Shown: positions 17,296 through 26,455 of the stretch, piece after piece
Layout: each line of letters begins with the position of its first letter
Position numbering within the stretch: the stretch's first letter is position 1
Assembly (NCBI GenBank): GCA_963803575.1
Contig: CAWDMW010000001.1
Location: 1 to 64,000 of the forward strand
Source of the DNA: CAWDMW01 sp963803575
GTDB lineage: Bacteria > Pseudomonadota > Alphaproteobacteria > Rickettsiales > UBA998
Direction of reading: 5' to 3'
Length of the DNA: 64,000 nt
Notes under the pieces: model-generated
The model's input: the letters and a program-made list of their open reading frames with translations, nothing else
What the model was told of the DNA's origin: nothing
Database searches by the model: none
Program-made: the position numbers and the translations under genes

Positions 17296-18237
17296 AACCG
17301 ATTTTGCTGAGCCTTGCGTGATACGCCCCTGCTTGGTGATAGCAGATAAGTTCTCCCAGGCACGTTTATAATGGTACGGACTGCGTGACAGCGCGGTATT
17401 TAAGTAACTTTTTGCCAGCTCATCGTTATTCGCCAAATAAGCATATAACCCTAAATTATTGGATATAGAAGCCTCATCTAAATGCTCGGACAGGATCTTC
17501 TTTGCTGCTTTTTCATCACCAAAGATACCCATCACCAGTGCCAGATTCATATCAATGTTCTTGCGTCTGGGGCTTTTGGGCAACGTAGCTTCCGCAGCTT
17601 GCAACAGATACCTTGTTGCTGCTTTTGGTTCATTATTGATAGCATGAGTCAAACCAATATTATTTAACACGGACGGATTATTATTGCTGTATTTCAACGA
17701 ACGTTCAAAATAGGCAATAGCATCATCATACGTTCCGCGCTCTACCAGCAAAATGCCCAACCCGTTCAGCGTACGCCAGCGCTTTTCGTCCTTGGTCAGG
17801 ATTTGGCTAAGTTTCTTTCCTGCTTTGTCAAAGTCACCTTTATATAAAGCGACCAGCGCAATGCCTTCCTGCGCGTCCATATAGTCAGGCGAGTCTTTAG
17901 GTATCTTAAGATACACCTTCTCTGCAGAATCCGTTTGCCCATCACGCCGCAGCGCATCTGCCAGACCTAGCAGGTAATCCGTGTTTTTGTCGTCAATACT
18001 CACCAATTGCTGATAGAGAGAACCTGCATTTTTGATATTACCCCGCTCTACCGCATCTTTAGCGCTTTTGAGCAAAGACGCTTCTACTCCTTCCACCTGA
18101 GGGCCTTCTGTCTTATTGATTTCATCAAAAAGACGGTCTTGCTCATCCAGACCGATCCCTTTCAGGCAGGCGGTGGTAGAGAGAAGAAGTGCAAGACAGA
18201 AAGCAGCATATATGGGGCGTGTAAACATGTAATGCAC
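17284..18237 (-). CDS. TPR-repeat lipoprotein, TadD-like
   Basis: 317 residues with a lipoprotein signal peptide ending in a lipobox LSTTAC (Cys about residue 24), followed by about seven tetratricopeptide repeats (for example LLGLADALRRDGQTDSAEKV and LNGLGILLVERGTYDDAIAY). It is predicted to sit on the periplasmic face of the outer membrane. The arrangement resembles TadD, the pilotin-like TPR lipoprotein of the Flp pilus system, but no other tad gene is adjacent apart from the distant prepilin peptidase. Confidence 0.75.
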   Translation of the reverse strand: MHYMFTRPIYAAFCLALLLSTTACLKGIGLDEQDRLFDEINKTEGPQVEGVEASLLKSAKDAVERGNIKNAGSLYQQLVSIDDKNTDYLLGLADALRRDGQTDSAEKVYLKIPKDSPDYMDAQEGIALVALYKGDFDKAGKKLSQILTKDEKRWRTLNGLGILLVERGTYDDAIAYFERSLKYSNNNPSVLNNIGLTHAINNEPKAATRYLLQAAEATLPKSPRRKNIDMNLALVMGIFGDEKAAKKILSEHLDEASISNNLGLYAYLANNDELAKSYLNTALSRSPYHYKRAWENLSAITKQGRITQGSAKSVKVK

Positions 18238-18393
18238 GTTACAGCTAATAATATCAGGCTTGCAATGATTATTTAAGGAGTGTCATCATATTCGCTCATA
18301 TTTTGCTGGAATTTTATACAAATCCCGCTATCCTAGCGACTCTTTTAATGCGTGAGTTTGCACGTTGTACAATATCCTATGATGTAAGGTAGC

Positions 18394-19386
18394 ATGAATA
18401 AATTTACGCGCAAGATGCAGACACTTCTGGGCAAACAAAAACGGTTGCCTGCTCCGGATTATAGTACGTTTGGTTGCCAGCATCTGCTGGGTATTGAGCA
18501 TCTGGACGTATCAGACATACAGCGCATACTAGATTGTGCAGAGCATTATATTGCCCGAAACCGACAAATTGATAAAAAGCATGCCATACTGAAAGGCCAA
18601 ACACTTATTAATTTGTTCTTCGAGCCTTCTACCCGCACACGTACATCGTTTGAAATTGCTGGCAAGCGGTTGGGTATGGATGTGATTAATGTGGCCGTTG
18701 CCCAATCATCCGCCTCTAAAGGGGAAAGCCTGATTGATACAGCGAAAACACTGGATGCTATGCAGGCAGATGCCGTGGCGCTACGGCACAGTGAAAGTGG
18801 TGCAGCGGCATTACTCTCGCGTCATGTATCTGCTAAAGTGATTAATGCAGGTGATGGATCGCACGAACATCCAACACAAGCATTACTGGATGCACTGACC
18901 ATACGACGGCGCAAACAAACGTTGGATGGGGTAAAGGTGGCCATTTGCGGAGATATTTTGCATAGTCGCGTGGCACGCTCCAACATTATTTTGCTAAAAC
19001 GCATGGGTGCAGACGTAACATTGATCTGCCCTTCTACCCTGCTACCTGCTCAATCAGACAGCTTTGGCGTTAACATTACCTCTGATATGCAGAAAGGGTT
19101 GCAGGATGCTGACGTGGTGATGGTGTTGCGATTACAGTTTGAGCGCATGAAAGGCACGTTTATTCCTTCAGTACGGGAATATTTTGATCGTTACGGCCTT
19201 GATGAAAAACGACTTTCTTATGCTAAAGAGAACGCCCTGATTCTTCACCCAGGCCCTATGAACCGGGGGGTGGAAATTGACCATTTTGTGGCAGATCATA
19301 TTGAACGTAGCGCCATATTGGATCAGGTGGAAACAGGAGTTGCTATCAGGCAATCTATTTTAGAATTACTACTCACAGTTAAGTAA
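18394..19386 (+). CDS. pyrB: Aspartate carbamoyltransferase catalytic subunit
   Basis: 330 residues. It catalyses the committed step of pyrimidine synthesis from carbamoyl phosphate and aspartate. The carbamoyl-phosphate signature is FFEPSTRTRTSFE, with HPTQALLDALTI and the C-terminal HPGPMNRGVEI. The usual pyrC partner does not follow. The next gene is a DUF2610-like protein with its own promoter. No regulatory subunit gene is seen. Confidence 0.96.
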   Translation: MNKFTRKMQTLLGKQKRLPAPDYSTFGCQHLLGIEHLDVSDIQRILDCAEHYIARNRQIDKKHAILKGQTLINLFFEPSTRTRTSFEIAGKRLGMDVINVAVAQSSASKGESLIDTAKTLDAMQADAVALRHSESGAAALLSRHVSAKVINAGDGSHEHPTQALLDALTIRRRKQTLDGVKVAICGDILHSRVARSNIILLKRMGADVTLICPSTLLPAQSDSFGVNITSDMQKGLQDADVVMVLRLQFERMKGTFIPSVREYFDRYGLDEKRLSYAKENALILHPGPMNRGVEIDHFVADHIERSAILDQVETGVAIRQSILELLLTVK

Positions 19387-19422
19387 GTATTAAATATTTA
19401 CTGTGTTACGTGCAATAATCTT

Positions 19423-19451
19423 TTGCAAGATAACAGCGTTTGCTCTATACT
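19423..19451 (+). promoter_or_regulatory. Putative promoter for the DUF2610-like/626-residue bicistron
   Basis: TTGCAA at 19423-19428 and TATACT at 19446-19451 with a 17-nt spacer. Transcription would start near 19458, and a GAGGGG ribosome binding site (19472-19477) precedes the ATG at 19481. Confidence 0.5.
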
Positions 19452-19480
19452 ATTACAGTAACACTATAGATGAGGGGCAT

Positions 19481-19759
19481 ATGAAACGTTTTACCATACC
19501 ATGTGATTTTGGCGGACAGAAACACCCATTTCATGTTTATGTTGGTGATCCACATCCTAAAAAACATCCATTGATGAACCAGTCCAACTGGCTTTCCAGT
19601 GAACGTGGTGGCAACATTCCGCAAGATGTAATGGATAGCTTTGAGAAGCTGTTTAAAATATCTCAGGAAAACAATGTGCCGTTTGAAGATTTATGCGTAT
19701 ATGCTTTGGGCAATGCATCCGCACAAAAGCAGAATCAAAGTGGTGAAGGCAGTTCATAA
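19481..19759 (+). CDS. DUF2610-like small protein
   Basis: 92 residues, beginning MKRFTIPCDFGGQKHPFHVY and containing PLMNQSNWLSSERGG and QDVMDSFEKLFKIS. This matches my recollection of DUF2610, a short proteobacterial family frequent in Rickettsiales with no known function. The ATG at 19481 is chosen because of the GAGGGG ribosome binding site and family-like N terminus; the frame is open back to 19403. Two nucleotides separate its stop from the GTG start of the next gene, so both are probably made together. Confidence 0.75.
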   Translation: MKRFTIPCDFGGQKHPFHVYVGDPHPKKHPLMNQSNWLSSERGGNIPQDVMDSFEKLFKISQENNVPFEDLCVYALGNASAQKQNQSGEGSS

Positions 19760-19761
19760 GC

Positions 19762-21642
19762 GTGAAACTGTTTAACCGTGGCATAATGGCTTCGCTCCAT
19801 GGCAACCCTGCCCCATCGGTTGATATGGATCATCTGGTGCAGCGCTACGTGAAAGAGACAAAACAGCATGGGGGTATTGGTCACTTTATTGTACCATCCA
19901 CCAATACGCTTGACGCCCAGTATCACCTGATATACCAGCAAGAGCTTCGTTACTCGCCCTCAGATTACCGTTGTTTCGATGCAGTAATCCATGATCTGGC
20001 ACATCAACATCTCACGGAATCGTTAGCTAAAGATAACATCGCAATGCTTCGCAATATTATCTTTGGGTATGTCGTTAACCCACCCGGTAAAAAGACATTA
20101 CCTACGTCCGAGACGTTACATTATCTGACTCAAACCGCATTGCTTGCAGGGTTGGCTATCAAAACAGAATACGTGTCGTCAGATGCGCTACATCGCTATG
20201 GTGTGGGTGCCGCATTGCTTTATCGTCATATCACCGATACCTTAGCACATACATCACCCTCGCCCGAAAAAACGTGGAAATGGCTTAGCCCTTCTCGCTC
20301 ATCTATATGCGTTTTGCCGCTTATCCGTGACACATGCCTAGCACCATACCTGCTTCGCGATGATACGGCTGATGCGGATCATATTACCCAGGATTACCAC
20401 GAAGAGCATGTGGCGCAACGTCAGGAAGCATTTACTCATGCCATGAAACATGCAGAATTGGGCGCATTAGCAGGATTAGCCCATAGCGAAGAAGAAAAGC
20501 CCAAGCATCATTTTAACCGTGTAGAAGATTTGCGTGTGGAGGTGCAGGAAGAGGCGATTGCGATTGCGCGCGACATACTGGACAAATTGCGCCTGCAATT
20601 TGCTGATATGACGCTGGAAGCCTTGATGGATATGGGTGACATGCCACTGGTGAAACAGCTTCTCACGGGCGTGTCTAAAGTTGCCAGCACTTTCCGTCAA
20701 CATCTTGACATTGCACTCAGGCTTGATCCTGATATGGCTGACGATGACGCCGTGCTGGAAGCGAGTATGGCTATTGGCATATTTGATTTTCACGGAAAAA
20801 TGCAGGAATCCGAGCAAGCGCGTATGCAAGCGATGGTTGCCGAACAAACAGGGAATATATCACTTGCCGGCCAGCTTCATCAACAAGCAAAACAATTACA
20901 TGAAGAAGCTGTTGCTTTGCCCGGTGCATGGAAACAAACCGCTGATCGTTCTATCACCAGTTTGCTAGATAGCATCGAGAAAGGTATGGATCGTATTGTT
21001 AGCCGTGTGCAGGAAATGCAGGGTGGTCTTGGAGCGGTCAGTGAACGTGATCTCGGTCAGGCGGATGCTCAGGATATGCAGCAGGAACAGCCACAAGAGC
21101 ATCTGCCGCAGTCGCAACAACAATCTGCTAATAAAAGCGATAAAAAACATCAGCAGCTTTATCAGGCCGATCAAATTGCAGACATGATTCGCGCAGCTCG
21201 TATGAAAAAGTCGCAGATGCGTGATAAATTACAAGATCAGCGCGAAGCTAAAGCCGCATCTGGTCAGGACAAAAAAGGCGACCCATCCGGATCAGGTGGG
21301 AGTCGTCAGAAGCAGGCGGGTAAATCGTCTTCCACTATTTCACCTGAAGCCTCTGAAACGGCCAAAGCAGCCAAGGCACTGGGGGCTAATCTGCTGGATG
21401 CAGCTACATTAAAAGCGTTTCAATCAAGTATGGATGTTGGTGGCATGGAAATGAGTGAGGAGTTGATGCCCAATTCTCCACAGCGCACGATCAATTCCAT
21501 TAAAAACAACAAACAAGGCAATATTTCCAAAACAGCTGCGGTACGATCAGACGTTCTGCGCGACCAACAGCAAGTGGAAGAACAAACAGATCAGCAGCAA
21601 GCACTAAGTGCAAAGAAGAAAAACACGCAATTTAGCCGTTAG
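19762..21642 (+). CDS. Large uncharacterised protein with Gln-rich low-complexity C-terminal region
   Basis: 626 residues from a GTG start (an ATG eight codons later at 19786 is an alternative). I do not recognise a domain. The first 230 residues look globular and histidine-containing (AVIHDLAHQHLTESL). Residues about 245-430 are helical and charged. About 430-560 is a Gln/Lys/Ser-rich, probably disordered stretch. The end (about 560-626) is again polar. There are no membrane segments or signal peptide. Translation is probably coupled to the DUF2610-like gene 2 nt upstream. Possible roles, such as a structural or secreted protein, are guesses. Confidence 0.75.
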   Translation: MKLFNRGIMASLHGNPAPSVDMDHLVQRYVKETKQHGGIGHFIVPSTNTLDAQYHLIYQQELRYSPSDYRCFDAVIHDLAHQHLTESLAKDNIAMLRNIIFGYVVNPPGKKTLPTSETLHYLTQTALLAGLAIKTEYVSSDALHRYGVGAALLYRHITDTLAHTSPSPEKTWKWLSPSRSSICVLPLIRDTCLAPYLLRDDTADADHITQDYHEEHVAQRQEAFTHAMKHAELGALAGLAHSEEEKPKHHFNRVEDLRVEVQEEAIAIARDILDKLRLQFADMTLEALMDMGDMPLVKQLLTGVSKVASTFRQHLDIALRLDPDMADDDAVLEASMAIGIFDFHGKMQESEQARMQAMVAEQTGNISLAGQLHQQAKQLHEEAVALPGAWKQTADRSITSLLDSIEKGMDRIVSRVQEMQGGLGAVSERDLGQADAQDMQQEQPQEHLPQSQQQSANKSDKKHQQLYQADQIADMIRAARMKKSQMRDKLQDQREAKAASGQDKKGDPSGSGGSRQKQAGKSSSTISPEASETAKAAKALGANLLDAATLKAFQSSMDVGGMEMSEELMPNSPQRTINSIKNNKQGNISKTAAVRSDVLRDQQQVEEQTDQQQALSAKKKNTQFSR

Positions 21643-21664
21643 TCAAACGTTACTTCAGTGATGA

Positions 21665-21949
21665 TTACTCAAAAATATGATTAAGTGATTTCAGCAACTT
21701 ATAGATGCGGTCATCTTTGATGGAATAAAAAATTTGCTGCCCGCAACGTCGTGTTTCTAACATTCCTTCTTGCCGCATTCGCGCCAAATGCTGTGAAAGC
21801 GCTGGCTGTGATACCCCAAGTTTTTGCTCTAACTCACTAACATTTGCTTCTGCATCAACCAAAATACACAGGATAAGCAACCGGTTCGTATTAGCAATTA
21901 GTTTCAAAAAATGTGAAGCGTCGGTGACGTGATGTTGCAAATGTTCCAT
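21665..21949 (-). CDS. ArsR-family winged-helix regulator
   Basis: 94 residues with an ArsR/SmtB fold: LLILCILVDAEANVSELEQK, then the recognition helix LGVSQPALSQHLARMRQEGM and the wing LETRRCGQQIFYSI. No CxC metal motif of classical ArsR is visible, so it may not sense metal; it is closer in look to BigR/SoxR-type repressors. An AAGGA lies 8 nt before the ATG. Targets are not evident from the neighbours. Confidence 0.88.
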   Translation of the reverse strand: MEHLQHHVTDASHFLKLIANTNRLLILCILVDAEANVSELEQKLGVSQPALSQHLARMRQEGMLETRRCGQQIFYSIKDDRIYKLLKSLNHIFE

Positions 21950-22100
21950 GATCCGTCCTTAAATTCACAGTGACCTTGATTGTAACAATAACAACGTGCT
22001 TTTCAACGAAAATTTGACAAGCGCTATAGTCGTTAAATATACAAAGCAAGATGCTTATGCCATCCATACCTTAAACTAGTATAATAAGACAATGTTTATA

Positions 22101-22565
22101 TTAGGCTAGTGCGCGATTCTTCTCTGCCTCCTCGACCTTACCTTCGTGAGACGATTCAGTAATACGGTTATCCAGTGCTTCCTGAAGCGCTATCTTATCC
22201 TCTTTGAGTTCTTCAGCACTTTCTTTTAATTCTGTAATGTCACTATGCAGGTTCTCAATCTCATCATATAATTCATCATTTTCATGATTAAGCCGTTCAA
22301 ATTGAGACTTGGTATTATTGGCCTGAATCGCATCCAGCACAGAAAACCCGGCTGCCGCTGCCATAGGTAGTGTGCTTGCAGCTAACTCAAGATTGCTTTT
22401 AACATTATCTTCCATTCCCTCAAACATGGGGGCATCCTGAATAATGTTACGCGCCATATACGCGACACCAACTGACATCAGACCGTTACCTACCAAGCTT
22501 TGTGCTGCAGCTTGCAAGGCGTTTTTTCCGTAATATGATTCGTGTGGTGGCTTTTTATCTGTCAT
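22101..22565 (-). CDS. Uncharacterised protein with C-terminal coiled coil
   Basis: 154 residues. The N-terminal half has two moderately hydrophobic helices (ALQAAAQSLVGNGLMSVGVA and LELAASTLPMAAAAGFSVL) and the second half is a charged coiled coil (about residues 88-138, rich in Glu, Leu and Lys). It could be a membrane-associated structural protein. No family recognised, no obvious operon partner. Confidence 0.65.
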   Translation of the reverse strand: MTDKKPPHESYYGKNALQAAAQSLVGNGLMSVGVAYMARNIIQDAPMFEGMEDNVKSNLELAASTLPMAAAAGFSVLDAIQANNTKSQFERLNHENDELYDEIENLHSDITELKESAEELKEDKIALQEALDNRITESSHEGKVEEAEKNRALA

Positions 22566-22698
22566 GCTGGGTATAGTTGGGCGTAATTCAAACGTAATAG
22601 CCTATATCATAGCATACCTTAATCCATATATATTGTAACAATATGATGACAAATGAACCGATTGGTTTTTAACCTATCACAGCTTATATATCTAAGAT

Positions 22699-23268
22699 AT
22701 GAAATATTTTCTCCCACATCTCGTTCTTGGCACTGCCTACACCCACCCCTTCCCTAAACATGTTGAATGTCTCTATATTGGAATGGGCTGCTTTTGGGGT
22801 GCAGAAAGACTGATGTGGCAGCAACCAAACATTTATACAACCGCGGTAGGATATGCAGGAGGCCATGTTAATCATCCGACATATGAACAGGTATGCAGCG
22901 GGAATACGGGACATGCGGAAATGGTGTTGGTTGCTTACACGGGTGGTGATGAAACGTGCTCTTATATTTTGCGTTGCTTTTGGGAAGGGCATGACCCAAC
23001 ACAAGGTATGCGTCAGGGGAACGATGTTGGCTCACAATATCGCTCTGCCATTTACACGACAACCATTTCCCAACACCAGCTAGCGCAAAGCAGCAAGGAA
23101 TATTATGAGAGTCTGTTAATGCAATCAAGGTATGGCCGTATTACTACTGAAATCCTCCAAAATATTGATTTTCATTACGCAGAAACGTATCATCAGCAAT
23201 ATTTACATACGCATCCTAACGGTTATTGCGGTTTAAAGGGTACCGGTGTTCTTTGCGGGATAACGTGA
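22699..23268 (+). CDS. msrA: Peptide methionine sulfoxide reductase MsrA
   Basis: 189 residues. It reduces the S-epimer of methionine sulfoxide in oxidised proteins. The catalytic cysteine is in IGMGCFWGAERLMWQ, followed by VGYAGGHVNHPTYEQVCSG, HAEMVLVAY and FWEGHDPTQGMRQGNDVGSQYRSAIY. A C-terminal Cys in LKGTGVLCGIT probably resolves the disulfide. All conserved blocks are present. Confidence 0.95.
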   Translation: MKYFLPHLVLGTAYTHPFPKHVECLYIGMGCFWGAERLMWQQPNIYTTAVGYAGGHVNHPTYEQVCSGNTGHAEMVLVAYTGGDETCSYILRCFWEGHDPTQGMRQGNDVGSQYRSAIYTTTISQHQLAQSSKEYYESLLMQSRYGRITTEILQNIDFHYAETYHQQYLHTHPNGYCGLKGTGVLCGIT

Positions 23269-23404
23269 GAAGACTGCTTAAGGGTAATGTAGATGTATCT
23301 ACCTAAACGATACTAACAACGACTAACGGTTGATTCACCATTTCATTGGCTCTAGGGTGAAGCGAATGTAATGCCTTGCCTTGCTTTGCTTATTTTAACA
23401 CTTT

Positions 23405-24824
23405 ATGTTTCTTATGTTCTCACGTCTCATTCTCCTATTCAGCATATTGCTTACCATGAGCGCTTGTGCACCGGGGAAAATTGCAGATGATGCCATTTCC
23501 ATAAATCAGGACGTCATGCGTGCAGAAAAAACATTTACTTTGTTAAATATTCTCCGTAGTGCGCATAATGAACCCCTCTTTTTTTCAACCATAACGAATA
23601 TAGATACGCGACCGCTTGGTAGCGTTAGCCTATCAAGCGAAGTCGCGGGTTCATTTATCATGCGAGAGGCAGAGCATCTTTTTGACGTTGATATACAGGA
23701 TGATCGGCCTCGTTTTAGTCTAAATCAGTTAAATAGCGCTTCATTCATACGTACCATGTCCCGCCCAATAGAGCTGGGAGTCATTGAACGTATGTTTGCA
23801 CGATCATATAATCAGGAATTGCTTACAGATTTGCTTATTTCAGAAGTTGGATGGGCTGGAAAACCATTATCTAAAACCAACTCAGCAGAATCATCAGCAT
23901 TTGTGAGGCGTCTACGGCTATTAAACGGCTTAGGTTTTGATGTAGAACCATTATTAGGGGATAACACGTTATTTGAAGATTTAAATTAAAGAGGACGCGC
24001 TTGAATTAATCAGCGAATTAGGCATCGTCAATAAAGGGCTTTCCATTGTTCCTGATCGCCAGACAGATGCGTTTGATGTCATTGGTAAGCCAGGTGGTTT
24101 TCGAATTTGCTTTAAGCATCCTCCTGTTTTACAGGTTGATAACATTAAGATCGAAGATGCTGCAAGAGTCATATCACTTACCTGCCGCTCACGAATCGTA
24201 GCACAGTTAGGTAGCGCCGGTTTAGGTGGTCACGACTTGAATAGACTATCTAAAGAGCAAAAATATAAGCTACTTAAAAGTTTAAAGAGACAAGTTGACA
24301 CTCATCGTATCCTGATGCGGCGCATTGATGCATTTGAACAACGTGCCTCAGATGATGTATCATTAGAAAATCTCTTATCTGGGTTAACCGCCGAGTCTGA
24401 AAGCGGTAAAAATGACGGAATAGATGAGCAGGAACTTGGGCGGTTAGAAAATGTCGGCGAGCTATCAATCACAATACGCTCACCGATTGAGATTATTGGC
24501 TATATGGGGCAAGTTCTACGTAGCAATATTCAGTCTGATAACACGTTGTTACATACTGTTATGCCAGACGAGGCTTATACCAGTGTAAACAATAATTGCT
24601 GGCAGAACCGACCTGCTTGTTCACCAAAAAAGATATTTACACTCAATAAAGGCAAAACTCCGGAAGCAGTCTATTATGCAGGAGAGTACTGGCATACGCC
24701 AAAGCCATCAATGGAATTATCCAGCCACACACGTGAAGTTATATCCATCCTGCAATACTTACGGTCACTATCAACACAAACAGATGACTTACACTCTAAT
24801 CCACGTGTTACCGTATTGCCGTAA
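23405..24824 (+). pseudogene. Uncharacterised lipoprotein gene split by a one-base frameshift
   Basis: The first frame (23405-23989, 194 residues) has a lipoprotein signal ending LTMSAC and a segment LLNILRSAHNEPLFFSTIT. It stops at 23987-23989. The next frame is open from 23985 and continues without a break to 24824, including SPIEIIGYMGQVLRSN. Removing one A near 23983-23985 joins them so that FEDL continues as IKEDALELISELG, giving about 472 residues. The pattern resembles a family of proteobacterial lipoproteins I cannot name. It could be a real pseudogene, a recoding site or a sequencing error in a short A run. Confidence 0.7.
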
Positions 24825-24840
24825 ACAGTACATCCATCGG

Positions 24841-24937
24841 GAATGGTGAGGCCTAGCAAACAAATTCAGAACCTCGGTAGACAATAAGTTTTTGATTTAT
24901 AGTATAAAGAAAAAAATTTATGCGCCTAAAATCCTCC
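24841..24937 (+). repeat. Dispersed direct repeat, copy A
   Basis: About 97 bp that matches 33281-33376 in the same orientation with scattered differences. Shared blocks include CAAATTCAGAACCTCG and TTGATTTATAGTATAAA. It begins just after the split lipoprotein gene and ends about 70 bp before the IS1595-type element. Its reverse complement contains a start resembling an IS end (GGTTCTGAATTTGT). Confidence 0.7.
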
Positions 24938-25005
24938 AATTAAAAATGCAGATTATTAAATGCAGAAAAACAATTGAAGGCTTTGTACTAGCCAAATAAG
25001 TATGA

Positions 25006-25727
25006 GTCTGGTGAACTTTAGCTAACTATAGGTTATGCTAAGTCAGTATGAAACAACGTAAGAACAAGTATTATCGCCGTTCACATATTTCGGAAGCTAA
25101 ATTCAGACATTTATTGAAGTGTTTTGCCATGGACTTAAATGCGTATGAAGCGTTTCAACTGACTGGCATATCGCATCGTAGTTATAAGATTATCTATGCA
25201 AAATTGCGCCTACATATCGCTCAACAAAACCTAGAAATCCTGTCTCATCAGGTGAGTTTGAACTGGATGAGTCCTATTTCGGTGCTAAAAGAGTGCGAGG
25301 TAAACGTGGTCGTGGCGCGGCTGGAAAGACGCCTGTCTTTGGGCTGCTCAAACATGATGGCAATGTGCATGTGAAAATCGTTGATAACTGTTCAAAAGCA
25401 CAGTTAATGCCTATCATACAAGGAAAAATACTAGAAGGATCAATCATTCATACCGATGGATGGAAGGCATATGATGGGCTCATTGTGAATGGCTATGAAC
25501 ATTACCTGCATCTATCATTCGCATGATGAATTTGTACGTGGAAAGTGCCATGTCAACGGCATTGAATCTTTCTGGTCATTTGCTAAAAGGAGGCTGGCGC
25601 AATTCAACGGATTATCAGACCAATACACCTCACAGAATGCCAATTCAGATTCAATTGCAGAAAACAGAATATCTATGATATACTTCTTACCTCTTTAAAA
25701 AAAAATCCACTCTAAAGTTCACCAGAC
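25006..25727 (+). mobile_element. Decayed IS1595-family insertion sequence
   Basis: A 722-bp element bounded by perfect 16-bp terminal inverted repeats, GTCTGGTGAACTTTAG at 25006-25021 and its complement at 25712-25727. It encloses one broken transposase gene. The size and lack of an N-terminal zinc ribbon fit the shorter (IS1016-like) members of the IS1595 family. I could not see an unambiguous target-site duplication. Confidence 0.85.
25048..25715 (+). pseudogene. IS1595-type transposase, frameshifted three times
   Basis: Piecing three frames together gives a complete transposase. It has an N-terminal helix-turn-helix-like region (AYEAFQLTGISHRSYKIIY), then GEFELDESYFGAKRVRGKRG (first catalytic Asp), SIIHTDGWKAYDGL (second Asp) and NGIESFWSFAKRRL (Glu), then a C-terminal end at 25715 inside the right inverted repeat. 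Frame changes occur near 25250, 25505 and 25625. No single frame encodes an active enzyme, so the element cannot move by itself. Confidence 0.85.
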
Positions 25728-25736
25728 CCATGTTTT

Positions 25737-26369
25737 TTATTGGTGTGTTCCAAAAATACGGAGGAAAAAGCTCACATTTTCACGTGTAAATGCTTCAAGC
25801 TGCTTTTGCGTTGGTTTGGCTTGGATTTTCAACACAGTCTTCATATGCAAGGGGCCTGTAAAGAAGCTCACAAATATTTCTGCTGCGCGCTGGATATCCT
25901 CGAACCGGCAGATGCCCTTTGCTTCAAGATGCACAAAATAGGTGCGCAACAAACCAAATACACGCTCTGGGCCTGTTTCGTAGAATAATTTCGCTATATC
26001 CCCACCATTACGGCTTTCACTCATCACAGTGCGATGCATTGCCACGGCTTCATCGTTATAAATAATGCCAATAAAGCCCATACCTAGCGTATAGAGACCC
26101 TCTTCAGGCTCTTGGGCGAGCGCACGCTCAAGCATCGATTCGCCCATATTAGTAGTACATTTATTATGAATGATGCGCTGAAATAACTCTTCTTTACTGC
26201 CGAAATGATTATAGACCGTGTATTTTGATACTCCTGCTTCATTGGCAATCTCTTGCATATTCGTTCGTTGCATGCCTTTTTCGATAAACTGTCTGCTGGC
26301 AGCTTCCAGAATCGCTGCCGCTTTATCTTCATCTTTGGGTCTGCCGCGTGTTTTTTCCTGCTTTGTCAT
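25737..26369 (-). CDS. TetR-family repressor of the RND efflux operon
   Basis: TetR regulator, about 210 residues from the ATG at 26369 (GGAA precedes it); in-frame ATGs at 26378 and 26420 are also possible. The DNA-binding region is AAAILEAASRQFIEKGMQRT then MQEIANEAGVSKYTVYNHFGSKEELFQ. The C-terminal ligand domain is of the AefR/AcrR-like type. It is divergent from the efflux operon, and a near-perfect inverted repeat at 26400-26432 between them is the probable operator, so it should repress both itself and the pump. Confidence 0.92.
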   Translation of the reverse strand: MTKQEKTRGRPKDEDKAAAILEAASRQFIEKGMQRTNMQEIANEAGVSKYTVYNHFGSKEELFQRIIHNKCTTNMGESMLERALAQEPEEGLYTLGMGFIGIIYNDEAVAMHRTVMSESRNGGDIAKLFYETGPERVFGLLRTYFVHLEAKGICRFEDIQRAAEIFVSFFTGPLHMKTVLKIQAKPTQKQLEAFTRENVSFFLRIFGTHQ

Positions 26370-26399
26370 TGATTCCATGTAATGATTAAGTTGACTGTT

Positions 26400-26432
26400 G
26401 CGTCTAATATATAATAACACTATATTGGACGC
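26400..26432. promoter_or_regulatory. Palindromic operator between tetR and the efflux operon
   Basis: GCGTCTAATATA (26400-26411) and TATATTGGACGC (26421-26432) form 12-bp arms with one mismatch and a 9-bp AT-rich spacer. The position, overlapping the divergent promoters and 23 bp before the efflux start codon, is what is expected for a TetR operator. Confidence 0.8.
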
Positions 26433-26455
26433 AAGCGTTTAATAAAGGATGGCAC

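Noticed and set aside
23981..23991. Programmed +1 frameshift in the lipoprotein gene
   Set aside because: No known slippery sequence or stimulatory structure is evident; a plain indel or read error is more likely, so it is reported only as an open possibility.
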